From a virus, in IMG/VR virus record IMGVR_UViG_3300018055_000007, positions 1 through 42,638 of that record: a stretch of DNA of 42,638 bases; one strand, 5' to 3'. The notes under the pieces were generated by a model. It was not told where the DNA came from. It searched no databases and saw nothing but the letters and a program-made list of their open reading frames with translations. This document shows, piece after piece, positions 32,108 to 39,792 of the stretch; within the stretch, counting starts at the first letter, position 1, and each line of letters begins with the position of its first letter. A program made the position numbers and the translations under genes.

Positions 32108-33111
32108 GCGTCGGTCCCGTTCCGCCCGTCCTTGCCGTCTTTCCCGTCGCGTCCGTTCCTCACGGCGAGCCGCCAGGACTTCGCCTTCACGTCACCCGGC
32201 CAGGTTGCCGTCTCCGTTTGTGCGATCCAGAACTTGCCTTCATAGGTCACGCCAGCGCCTCGTGGATAGGTGCGGCCGCGCTGCCAGACACCCGCGTCCC
32301 ACGGGATCGGAATGGGCTGTTCCTTGACCTGATCGCCACGGCTGAACTTGGCGACGAGTCCGCGCGCCTCATCGAAGAGGAAGTCCACATCATCGAAGCC
32401 GAGACCGTCGACACCATCTCGCCCAGGTGCGCCGTCCTTGCCGTGCAGGCCGTTTGAGCCGTCCTTCCCGTCGATCCCAGGTGCGCCGTCCTTGCCGTGC
32501 AGGCCGGCCGCTCCGTCGCGCCCATTGAGGCCCGCAGATCCGTCCTTGCCGTCGCGTCCGTCACGACCTTGGAGGCCGTCCTTGCCAGGCGCACCCTCTT
32601 TGCCCTGGAGTCCCGCGGCGCCGTCCTTCCCGTCGAGACCGTGGAGGCCGTCTATCCCGTTCAGCCCGTGCGTGCCATCATCGCCGTCACGTCCCGGCGC
32701 GCCGTCTTTCCCGTCAAGGCCGGCGTGCCCATCCTTGCCGTTGACGCCGCCCGATCCAGGTAGCCCTGGTGCACCGTCCTGACCATTCAGGCCATCCTTG
32801 CCGTTGAGTCCAGCGGCTCCGTCCTTGCCGTCTAATCCGTCTCTGCCGTCCTTGCCTGGCAGGCCTTGAGCTCCGTCCTTCCCGTCGACACCGGGCAGAC
32901 CGATCTCGCCACGAGGTCCAGGAATCACCGGCCTCGACTCGATCGCCAACAGCCGCGCGCGCGTATCAGCGGCGAAGTCCTTCAGTGCGTCCACAGCATC
33001 AGGCGCCACGACAGGACGCGCCTCGAGGAGCGCAATCTTCGCCAGCAGTGGCGCCGTAGCGTCGTGAATGGCGATGGAAATCACGTCCGCGAGTTCCGCC
33101 GTCAACGTCAT
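32104..33111 (-). CDS. collagen-like virion protein with sugar-binding-like end
   Basis: 335 residues. Residues ~68-241 are an uninterrupted run of about 58 G-X-Y triplets, rich in G-K-D, G-A-P, G-L-N and G-R-D, so a trimeric collagen rod about 50 nm long at 0.29 nm per residue is possible. The N-terminus is helical and could trimerise or attach to the virion. The C-terminus (WDAGVWQRGRTYPRGAGVTYEGKFWIAQ, then WRLAVRNGRDGKDG) resembles carbohydrate-binding CBM5/12-type modules. It sits between the portal and the glycan cassette with ATGA overlaps. A surface fibre is likely. Confidence 0.75.
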   Translation of the reverse strand: MTLTAELADVISIAIHDATAPLLAKIALLEARPVVAPDAVDALKDFAADTRARLLAIESRPVIPGPRGEIGLPGVDGKDGAQGLPGKDGRDGLDGKDGAAGLNGKDGLNGQDGAPGLPGSGGVNGKDGHAGLDGKDGAPGRDGDDGTHGLNGIDGLHGLDGKDGAAGLQGKEGAPGKDGLQGRDGRDGKDGSAGLNGRDGAAGLHGKDGAPGIDGKDGSNGLHGKDGAPGRDGVDGLGFDDVDFLFDEARGLVAKFSRGDQVKEQPIPIPWDAGVWQRGRTYPRGAGVTYEGKFWIAQTETATWPGDVKAKSWRLAVRNGRDGKDGKDGRNGTDA

Positions 33112-34469
33112 ACGTGGGCCATCTCGGCCACCTTTCGACGGATGGTCATCAGGAACTCTCCGGCCGGCATGGCTTTCTCTTCCGGCTCTGGATCGGGCTC
33201 AGGTTCGGGTGGCGGCGCAGGCTTCGCGCCGAAGGCCTCATCCGATGCGTCTCGTCGAGCGAGTGCGGCGATGCTGTGGTACTGCTGCTGCGCGAGCGGG
33301 GACGCCCCGCCTTCGACGGGACCGAGATCCCAATACCGTTTCCGCACCTCGTCGTAGGACATCCCGGCGCCGACGGCTTTCGACGCGGCTTCCGATTTGC
33401 CTGCGGTGTCCATCTTGAAGAGGCCATCCAGGTCGAACTCCACGCCGAGCGTCTTGCCAGGCACCGTCGTCAACTCCAGCCCTTCGTCGAGGCAGAGTTC
33501 CAACTTCTCGATGTGCGTCTGGAGACAGTCCGTGTAGTACTGGAGGTTGAAGACTTCCGCGTTGTTGTGCGTCGGATCCGCGCCGATGCCCACCTTGTGC
33601 CGTGGCATATGGAAACACTTCGCGATGTCCTCGTCGGTCATGTGCAGTTGTTCGACGAGCTGCGACTGCTCGGCCGTCATGGCGATCGTCGTGAACTTCA
33701 TCCCGCCGGTGAGGACCGCGATCGACCCAGGTTCACGCTCATTCCACCGGAGCAGGAGTTCGCTGGCCTGCTCTCGGGTGATGTCCATCGGGACTTCAAG
33801 AATCCCGGCCGGTCGCGATCCGCTCGCGAGGAAGGAATGGGCCGTCCGCCGACTCGTGAGGCCATCGATCGCGGGATACCCCGCCGCGTAGATCGGTGAG
33901 ACACCGACCAAGGGATGAAAGAGCGGACAGTGTCGGTCGTGGATGATCTCCCGTGCAGGCACCACGATCGACTGCTTGATCATGGCCAGTTCATCGATCG
34001 CCAACTGGTAAAACACGGATCCATCTGGAGCGACGAGTGGTGTGATGCGATGCGGGTCGAGAATGTGAAGGGCCCGGACGACTTGGCTCTCGCCTCGCTC
34101 CTTGAGCACGTAGGTATTGCCGTGCCCAAGCTTGGACAGCATCCACCACTCGAAGAACTCGATCCGCGTCTGATAGTCGTTCGGCTTCCGCAGAACAGGC
34201 GCACACTTACCGCTGTCGGTCTCCGTCCAGATACCTTCGTCGTCACGCTCGACCAGCTTCGGGCGGAGTTTTGCGATGTCACCCGCGATCAGCGTCAGGC
34301 AGGCGTAGAGCGTGGGATTCTGAAAGGCGGTATCAACGGCGACGTCTTCGTTCCGCTGCCAAGCGCCGGTCGTCAGTTCTTGGATGAGCGGCCACCAGCC
34401 CCTCGATCCGGGCACGGACGTCAGGGCCGCGGCCTTCGTCCGGGTGATCGAGAAGCCGAGAATGTTCAC
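33108..34469 (-). CDS. portal protein (HK97 family)
   Basis: 453 residues. It begins LGFSITRTKAAALTSVPGSRGWWPL, then FQNPTLYACLTLIAGDIAKLRPKL, HGNTYVLKERGESQVVRALHILDPHRI, AREIIHDRHCPLFHPLVGVSPIYAA, then SGSRPAGILEVP and HMPRHKVGIGADPTHNNAEV. These are the family-typical segments of HK97-type portals. It forms the dodecameric ring for DNA passage. The GTG at 34469 overlaps the previous stop; a long upstream extension is Arg-rich noise. Confidence 0.93.
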   Translation of the reverse strand: MNILGFSITRTKAAALTSVPGSRGWWPLIQELTTGAWQRNEDVAVDTAFQNPTLYACLTLIAGDIAKLRPKLVERDDEGIWTETDSGKCAPVLRKPNDYQTRIEFFEWWMLSKLGHGNTYVLKERGESQVVRALHILDPHRITPLVAPDGSVFYQLAIDELAMIKQSIVVPAREIIHDRHCPLFHPLVGVSPIYAAGYPAIDGLTSRRTAHSFLASGSRPAGILEVPMDITREQASELLLRWNEREPGSIAVLTGGMKFTTIAMTAEQSQLVEQLHMTDEDIAKCFHMPRHKVGIGADPTHNNAEVFNLQYYTDCLQTHIEKLELCLDEGLELTTVPGKTLGVEFDLDGLFKMDTAGKSEAASKAVGAGMSYDEVRKRYWDLGPVEGGASPLAQQQYHSIAALARRDASDEAFGAKPAPPPEPEPDPEPEEKAMPAGEFLMTIRRKVAEMAHV

Positions 34470-34723
34470 TCGGGATCCTGGACAGCCACGGTCCGGCGGC
34501 GATAGACGCGCTTCGGGCGGACAGGCTCGACGATACCGGGTTCGTCTAGATGGCCGTCGGGACCTTCGGGACAGGTTGTCCCGTCGCGGTTGCGACGGCG
34601 AGCTTTTCCGAGCAACACCAACACGCGCGCGTGATCCTCGCTGTACGCCGAAAAAGACGCCCCGATGGCGTACCGTTTCCCGTCGTATTCGCACGGTGCC
34701 GTGGCGATGAGGGGTACCAACAA
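34466..34723 (-). CDS. small head protein, unknown
   Basis: 85 residues. The N-terminal third (VPLIATAPCEYDGKRYAIGASFSAYSEDHARVLVLLGKA) is a short alpha/beta pattern of the kind seen in small head proteins with no assigned role, and the rest is Arg/Pro-rich. Two TTG codons (34723, 34720) can start it; GGAG lies 10 nt before the first. The position after the capsid hairpin suggests expression below the capsid level. Confidence 0.5.
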   Translation of the reverse strand: MLVPLIATAPCEYDGKRYAIGASFSAYSEDHARVLVLLGKARRRNRDGTTCPEGPDGHLDEPGIVEPVRPKRVYRRRTVAVQDPE

Positions 34724-34750
34724 ATTGGAGACTCCAGACCGAGAGAGAGG

Positions 34751-34782
34751 CCGGCGCCCACGCCGTTGTTCGTGGGCGCCGG
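34751..34782. terminator. 12-bp perfect hairpin after the capsid gene
   Basis: ccggcgcccacg and cgtgggcgccgg pair perfectly around 8 nt (ccgttgtt). It lies just after the fused protease-capsid stop on the minus strand, with no U-tract. It may partly terminate transcription or block 3' exonucleases, raising capsid mRNA over portal mRNA. Confidence 0.6.
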
Positions 34783-34795
34783 TTCAGAACGACGA

Positions 34796-36688
34796 CTATG
34801 GAGAAGCCAGGCTCGGGCCGTAGGCGGCGGTATCGATCACCGCGACCACGGTCGGCCGACGCTTCTGCCACCGGATCCACCGCTCGGCGCGGATGCCGAT
34901 ACAGTTGCGCTGCCAGAGGTTGAACGTCGGCGCGCCAGGCGACCCGCCCATCATGTCGAGGGTGGCCTGGTTGCTCGCGTCGAGCGTCACGCGACCGTCA
35001 TCCGCCAAGAAAATCTCGGACGGCTTGAAGATCACGAGGTGCCCGGCGTCAACTGAATCGGACACGATCACCTGATACCCGAACAGCGTGCCACCCGTCG
35101 GGGTCATGGCGATCCCGGTGGGCTGCTGGCCGAGGGCGTTGGTGAACATGCTGAGACCCAGCGCGATCGTCGGCGTCGTGACGACTACGAGGCCCATCAG
35201 GGAGATTTCCGCGGCCACCAGCGTGGCCAGGGCGGTCTTGAAGTCGTAGAGGAACGACGCCAGATCCGCGCCCGTCGCATTCGGCGCACTCACGCCGTTG
35301 GTGATCGACGCCGGGTTATTCGCACCGGCCGACACACCGACCTGGATGAACTGTGCATCCAGGAACCGCGCGCACTGCTCGACCATATCCGTTCGAACCG
35401 TGGCCTCGGCGTCAGGGCGCGACAACCGGACCAACTCCTCGGTGAGCACGATGATCCCGGCCGCCTTGCTCTTGCCGAGCGTGTCGCGCTGAAACGAAAG
35501 TTCGCTGACTTGCTTGGTGCCAGCTTCACCGACCCACCCGAAGGTGGATCCACCGGTCTGCGTGATGATCGGGATGTTGAATGGCACCGGACGGAACCCG
35601 GAGACCTTGCCGATGATGGTCTCAGGCCGCAGGAGTTCGACGAACTCGGTCTCGATCGTGTTCGGGTACGCAAGTTCACCACCCCACGACGGGCTGGCGA
35701 CTTCGGTTGTGCCAGGATCCGCCTTGAAGTGCATCGCCTTCGCGTAGGCGGCGACTTCCGGCGTGTCCGTGAACCGTTTCGCATACGCCAGTGTGTCCGA
35801 CAGGCTGCCGCGACCGGCGGCCACGGCCATCGCGTAGCGGGTAAAGAGCTGGCCCTTGATACGCGGTAGCACTTCAACGACTGGCTTTGCGGTTCCAGTC
35901 CGCGTGGCCGCAGGAATCAGGGGACGCGACTGGATAGCCTGTGCATCCTCGACCGTCTGCAGTTGCTTGACGCGCGAGGTGAGCGCCGGCACTTCCTTCA
36001 GGAGTGTGTCGCGTTCGGTGACGTCGTCACCGTCGAGACCGCCGTTGGTTTCGTCTTGTGACATGAGCGCCATCAACCGATCGTTTTTCACTTGTAGATC
36101 GGTCTTGGCCCCCGTCAACTGTTCGGAGACATTCATGGTCTGTGCTTTCGATGAAATCCCCAGAACACCGGGGGAGGAAGACGGTCGCCCAATGCCGGAC
36201 ACGGCGGGAGCGGACGCGTCAAACTGTTTGACGGCGGTGATGTTGGCCTCGACGTTCATCGGGATCGTCACGGCGCTTAGCTCACCCCAGAACCATTTGA
36301 GGTGACGAACGGCCTTGGAACCAGCGACAGGGACGAACTCGATCGGTTTCCAGCCAATGCTGAGACCGCGCACGAGTGGAGGGCTGGCCGTGAAGGCCGC
36401 CCACGCATCGTCGACGAGGCTTTTCAGGCGCCCAGGTGTCGTGACCTTCGAGACGCGCGCCTTGATGTGGATCCCGTCCGGACGGACCTCGGCGGCGAAC
36501 ACTTCACCGATCGGGGCTTGTGCGTTGTGGAACCAGAGGAAGGGCATCGGCAGCTTGAACTGCGCGCCCTTGGACTCCATGATGTCGCCGCCACGATCGA
36601 GGCTCGGGGTCGAGGCGATGCCTTCGACAATGCGCTGCGCCTGGTCGATGGACTTGATTTCGAGAAGGCTGTACGCCTTGTTGAGCAT
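34796..36688 (-). CDS. fused prohead protease and major capsid protein
   Basis: 630 residues. Residues ~15-160 are an HK97-type prohead protease of the S78/U9 group: VEGIASTPSLDRGGDIMES, WFHN with His54, then LVRGLSIGW with Ser110, and ELSAVTIPMNVEAN. Residues ~185-265 are a charged scaffold-like segment (SEQLTGAKTDLQVKNDRLMALM...VPALTSRVKQLQTVEDA). Residues ~280-630 are the HK97-fold capsid: AYPNTIETEFVELLRPETIIG, SFQRDTLGKSKAAGIIVLTEELVR, ARFLDAQFIQVG and NLWQRNCIGIRAERW. Protease, scaffold and capsid are in one chain, so self-cleavage must separate them. The start codon lies inside a hairpin. Confidence 0.92.
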   Translation of the reverse strand: MLNKAYSLLEIKSIDQAQRIVEGIASTPSLDRGGDIMESKGAQFKLPMPFLWFHNAQAPIGEVFAAEVRPDGIHIKARVSKVTTPGRLKSLVDDAWAAFTASPPLVRGLSIGWKPIEFVPVAGSKAVRHLKWFWGELSAVTIPMNVEANITAVKQFDASAPAVSGIGRPSSSPGVLGISSKAQTMNVSEQLTGAKTDLQVKNDRLMALMSQDETNGGLDGDDVTERDTLLKEVPALTSRVKQLQTVEDAQAIQSRPLIPAATRTGTAKPVVEVLPRIKGQLFTRYAMAVAAGRGSLSDTLAYAKRFTDTPEVAAYAKAMHFKADPGTTEVASPSWGGELAYPNTIETEFVELLRPETIIGKVSGFRPVPFNIPIITQTGGSTFGWVGEAGTKQVSELSFQRDTLGKSKAAGIIVLTEELVRLSRPDAEATVRTDMVEQCARFLDAQFIQVGVSAGANNPASITNGVSAPNATGADLASFLYDFKTALATLVAAEISLMGLVVVTTPTIALGLSMFTNALGQQPTGIAMTPTGGTLFGYQVIVSDSVDAGHLVIFKPSEIFLADDGRVTLDASNQATLDMMGGSPGAPTFNLWQRNCIGIRAERWIRWQKRRPTVVAVIDTAAYGPSLASP

Positions 36689-36707
36689 GGGTCGGTTCCC
36701 ATGCTCA
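36682..36707 (-). promoter_or_regulatory. hairpin covering the capsid start codon
   Basis: tgagcatggg (36682-36691) and cccatgctca (36698-36707) form a perfect 10-bp stem with a 6-nt loop (tcggtt). On the minus-strand mRNA the ATG (36688-36686) and the SD-like GGGA lie in the stem. Initiation should be controlled by unfolding of this structure. Confidence 0.6.
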
Positions 36708-36733
36708 GGCCTGGCGTGTGGAGATGTAAGGGA

Positions 36734-36928
36734 CTACCGGGAGGAATGTCCGCTATTGTCCGCAGATGCCCGGAGTTTGACGTGATGAGGGTCCGTGATT
36801 CGGATGGATCCGCCGGGGGTTCGACGAACCTCTACGGCGCCCTTCTCCACCCACCGTCTGACTGTACGCTCGTGCACGCGCTCGCGCGCGGCGAGTTCCT
36901 TCACGGTGAACACTTCGGGCTGTGCCAT
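36734..36928 (-). CDS. small HTH (MerR/excisionase-type) protein
   Basis: 64 residues. FTVKELAARERVHERTVRRWVEKGAVEVRRTPGGSIRI is a winged-helix HTH_17 domain: helix, V-H-E-R-T-V-R-R-W recognition helix and G-G-S-I-R-I wing. Proteins of this sort include excisionases and small regulators. Here it lies between an HNH gene and the capsid. TGATG overlap gives ATG 36928. Confidence 0.75.
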   Translation of the reverse strand: MAQPEVFTVKELAARERVHERTVRRWVEKGAVEVRRTPGGSIRITDPHHVKLRASADNSGHSSR

Positions 36929-37281
36929 CACGAATCCCCTTTGCGACTATTGCAGGCGCGATGGGCAGGCTGCATATTTTCCAACGTGTGTGGACCGCCA
37001 CGCGACACCGGAACAATGTGATCGATGGTGAACGTCTCAAGGCTGACAGGCTCACCGCAGATGCCGCACAGCCCACCATGCTTGGAGTACACCGTGCGTA
37101 AATCGATCAGATCGTAGGGAATGCCAAGACGTCTCGCGCGCACCTCGTGAGCCAACTGCATCCGCTTAATTCTGGGAGGAGGAGGCCCCCCGACGTATCG
37201 GTGCTCCCTGTGGTTAGGGGGTGGATAGTCCTCCAGTTCAGCATGGAACTTGTGACGACGATCCCAGTCGCTTTGCATCAT
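36928..37281 (-). CDS. HNH endonuclease
   Basis: 117 residues. The C-terminal ~60 residues are a McrA-type HNH: SKHGGLCGICGEPVSLETFTIDHIVPVSRGGPHTLENMQPAHRACNSRKG, with four Cys and the IDHI(V)PVSRGG core. The N-terminal part is charged and Pro-rich. It lies between a small unknown gene and the HTH gene in the packaging region. Confidence 0.85.
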   Translation of the reverse strand: MMQSDWDRRHKFHAELEDYPPPNHREHRYVGGPPPPRIKRMQLAHEVRARRLGIPYDLIDLRTVYSKHGGLCGICGEPVSLETFTIDHIVPVSRGGPHTLENMQPAHRACNSRKGDS

Positions 37282-37538
37282 CAGTGGAGCCGCCCCTCGT
37301 CGGCGATGAACGTCAGCGCGATGGTATCGGCCTCGGCGAGTTTCACGATGTGCGCGGCCAGGCGCCGCATCTCGTCCGCAACGGACGCACTGATAGACGG
37401 GTCACGGCGGCAGCGCACGAACGCCTCAAGGAGCGCATTAGCCAGCGCCGAGCATCCGATCTCCGAATCCGCGTGTTCACGTGCCAGCAGCTTCGTCAAC
37501 GCCTTTTCGATCGCTGCGATCCGTTCTTTCCTGCTCAT
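37281..37538 (-). CDS. small helical protein, unknown
   Basis: 85 residues, mostly helical: RKERIAAIEKALTKLLARE, then SALANALLEAFVRCRR, then ADEMRRLAAHIVKLAEADTIALTF. ATG 37538 overlaps the TerL stop (ATGA), which removes a 9-residue extension. No family recognised. Confidence 0.5.
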   Translation of the reverse strand: MSRKERIAAIEKALTKLLAREHADSEIGCSALANALLEAFVRCRRDPSISASVADEMRRLAAHIVKLAEADTIALTFIADEGRLH

Positions 37539-39295
37539 CTCGCCCCCAGAATGATGATCTGACACGTCGCTGCGACCTGTGGCTGCATCGCCCTCGACAG
37601 GCAGGTAAAGAACGCCACGGCCCCGTCAATCTTGTTCGGGCTGTCCTTCCCGCCCGCTTTCCTGGGGTAAATCTGCCCCTTGTGGTCCCGCTCGACGGAG
37701 ACGTTCCCGACCATCCAGGCCATGGGCTCGCTCCCGTCGTGCTGGAGTTTCTTCCCGAGGATCAACGCCTCGGCCGTCTTCATGGCCGGATCCATCGTGT
37801 CGACGTTCTGGGGAATGTCGAGCACCATCCGCTCGACCTTGTCCCGGCCCAGGCTCGGTTCCAGCTTCAGCCGGATCTCCTGCATCATCAGCCTGGCCGA
37901 CCGTCGATCGAAGTCGATCTCTCGGACGTTGCACGTCTTCACCAGGTCCAACAGGTCGTCCTGAATACGCCGATAGTCCGCTTCGTTCCCAGGCGTCACG
38001 ATGATCGCGCCCGTCCTGGCCCACCCGGGCATCTGCGCCGTCGGTGACAACCGAACCACCTCTTCGGGCACGTAGATCTTCGAGATCAGCGCATACCGCT
38101 CGGCGTCCAACTTGAAGAGCAACGACAGCGCCGACGGGTCGCGAGTCTCCCCCAGGTCCACCCCGATGAACAGCGGGAACGTCTTCAGCGACTCCAGCGT
38201 GAGCCCTGGCGCCGCACACGTCTGCCACGTCGAGGCCGGCATCCACGACGCCTCGCTCCGGATCCAGACGTTGAAATGCTTCGTGAGGAGATTGTTCATC
38301 TCCGCTTGGTTCACTTGCGCCGCGGCGATCTTGGCGGTCAGGTCCGCCGGCTGCACACTCACCCCGTAGTTGGGATTCGCCTTCCGCTGGACGGATTCGA
38401 GCCGAATGTCGTCCCCAGGGTCGATCGTGTAGTTCAGGCCGAAGAACGTCTCGTCCTCCACGTCCCCGTTGAGAATCTTCTGCAGGTAGTCGAGTTTCTG
38501 ATGGCAGATGCCCCCGACGTCCACGCCGGCCGTCGTGATCCCTAGGAGCCATGGTTGCAACCGCGCTCCGGTGCCCGTGTCCAGGACTTGCCAGACCGCC
38601 GGGGTCTTGTGCGCGTGCAGCTCGTCGATCACCGCGCAGGACACGTTGAGCCCGTCCAGAGAGTTCGCATCCGCCGACAGCGGCATGAACTTGGACGCCG
38701 ACTCCGGAATCGCCAAACTACGCGTCGTCTCAGACCCGACCCGCACCCCGAACGCCTGACAGAACCCCGGCGAGCGCCTGGCCATCTCCCACGCAATTTC
38801 TGCCACGGCTTTGGCCTGGTCTCGAGTCGTCGCCGCCGAGTAGCACTCCGCGCCGCCTTCCCCGTCGACCGCGAACATATACAGGCCGATGATCGCGCCC
38901 ATCGTGGACTTTGCGTTCTTCCGCGGCACGAGGATCAGGCCCACCTTGAACCGACGGAGACCGGTCTCCGCATGGACCCACCCGAACATCGTGCAGAAGA
39001 TCCAGCACTGCCACGGCTCGAGCCGGATCGGGTTCCAGATGTTCCGGCCCTGCTCGTCCTTCCCGATGATCTTCGCCAACGGCCCCTTGATGTGCGGCAG
39101 GAGCTCGGCCATCTGACAGATTTTCCGGGCAGGTTCCGGCTCGAAGCGATACGGGAATCCCTCGGACTGCTGACGATCGAGATCCCGCCGGTTGCGCTCA
39201 CATGCCAACTTGACCCACCGGCACGCCAACTGGGCCCCCGACAGGACGTCCGCCTGATACTGCGCCGCGAGCGCGATGTAGTCCCGATCGCTCAT
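37535..39295 (-). CDS. terminase large subunit
   Basis: 586 residues of the HK97/Terminase_1 type. WQCWIFCTMFGWV is the usual adenine-side segment. VGLILVPRKNAKSTMGA (118-134) is Walker A. VSCAVIDELHAHKT (218-231) is Walker B with the catalytic Glu225. FIGVDLGETRDPSALSLL, with Asp380, begins the RNase H-like nuclease domain, and late acidic residues complete it. It pumps DNA into the prohead and cuts it. ATGA overlaps with TerS and with the next small gene. Confidence 0.95.
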   Translation of the reverse strand: MSDRDYIALAAQYQADVLSGAQLACRWVKLACERNRRDLDRQQSEGFPYRFEPEPARKICQMAELLPHIKGPLAKIIGKDEQGRNIWNPIRLEPWQCWIFCTMFGWVHAETGLRRFKVGLILVPRKNAKSTMGAIIGLYMFAVDGEGGAECYSAATTRDQAKAVAEIAWEMARRSPGFCQAFGVRVGSETTRSLAIPESASKFMPLSADANSLDGLNVSCAVIDELHAHKTPAVWQVLDTGTGARLQPWLLGITTAGVDVGGICHQKLDYLQKILNGDVEDETFFGLNYTIDPGDDIRLESVQRKANPNYGVSVQPADLTAKIAAAQVNQAEMNNLLTKHFNVWIRSEASWMPASTWQTCAAPGLTLESLKTFPLFIGVDLGETRDPSALSLLFKLDAERYALISKIYVPEEVVRLSPTAQMPGWARTGAIIVTPGNEADYRRIQDDLLDLVKTCNVREIDFDRRSARLMMQEIRLKLEPSLGRDKVERMVLDIPQNVDTMDPAMKTAEALILGKKLQHDGSEPMAWMVGNVSVERDHKGQIYPRKAGGKDSPNKIDGAVAFFTCLSRAMQPQVAATCQIIILGAR

Positions 39296-39765
39296 GCTTT
39301 CCCGCCCAAGGCCGCCCAGGGGTTCGCCGCGGGCTTCGGCTTGTCACTCACCGCCGGCTTCCCGAGTGCCGTCAACTTGAACCGCGCCAGCGACCCATCG
39401 AGCCGCTGTGACAACTGCAGGAACGTCTTCAGGTAGGGTCCAGCCTCTTTCGTGTTGGCACCAAGATGTCCGATCTTCGAGACCACCTGATCGAGATATG
39501 CCCACTGTTGGCAGAACTGCCGGAACCCGGCCGCCGTCGCCGGCGTCAACGTCCGCTCGGCGACCGCGTGCTCGGCCCACCGGTGCCACACCGCGCGTGC
39601 ATCCTCAGGGAGATCCTCCGGAGCCTTCAGCAACCCGGCGCGCTCCACGGGATCAACCGGGGGCAACTCAGGTCGCACCGGGGCCCGATGCCCCACCATC
39701 GGCACCACGACCCGATCGCCTTTCGGCTTCCTCCCGGCTCCGACCCTTGCGCCACCTTTCGGCAT
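39292..39765 (-). CDS. terminase small subunit (P27 family)
   Basis: 157 residues beginning MPKGGARVGAGRKPKGDRVV, the P27-type N-terminal motif, followed by the helical core LPEDARAVWHRWAEHAVAERTLTPATAAGFRQFCQQWAYL and SKIGHLGANTKEAGPYLKTFLQLSQRLDGSLARFKL. It recognises the packaging site and works with TerL, which follows. Confidence 0.9.
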   Translation of the reverse strand: MPKGGARVGAGRKPKGDRVVVPMVGHRAPVRPELPPVDPVERAGLLKAPEDLPEDARAVWHRWAEHAVAERTLTPATAAGFRQFCQQWAYLDQVVSKIGHLGANTKEAGPYLKTFLQLSQRLDGSLARFKLTALGKPAVSDKPKPAANPWAALGGKA

Positions 39766-39792
39766 TGATTTATCTCTCGTGTTCCCTACAAC

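Noticed and set aside
32348-32782. Plus-strand Pro/Ser-rich repetitive frame
   Set aside because: Mirror of the collagen repeats; G-X-Y triplets necessarily give Pro/Ser repeats on the complement.
36734-36928. Excisionase gene as evidence for a nearby integrase
   Set aside because: The HTH_17 fold is shared with many regulators and no integrase lies close by, so excisionase was not claimed.
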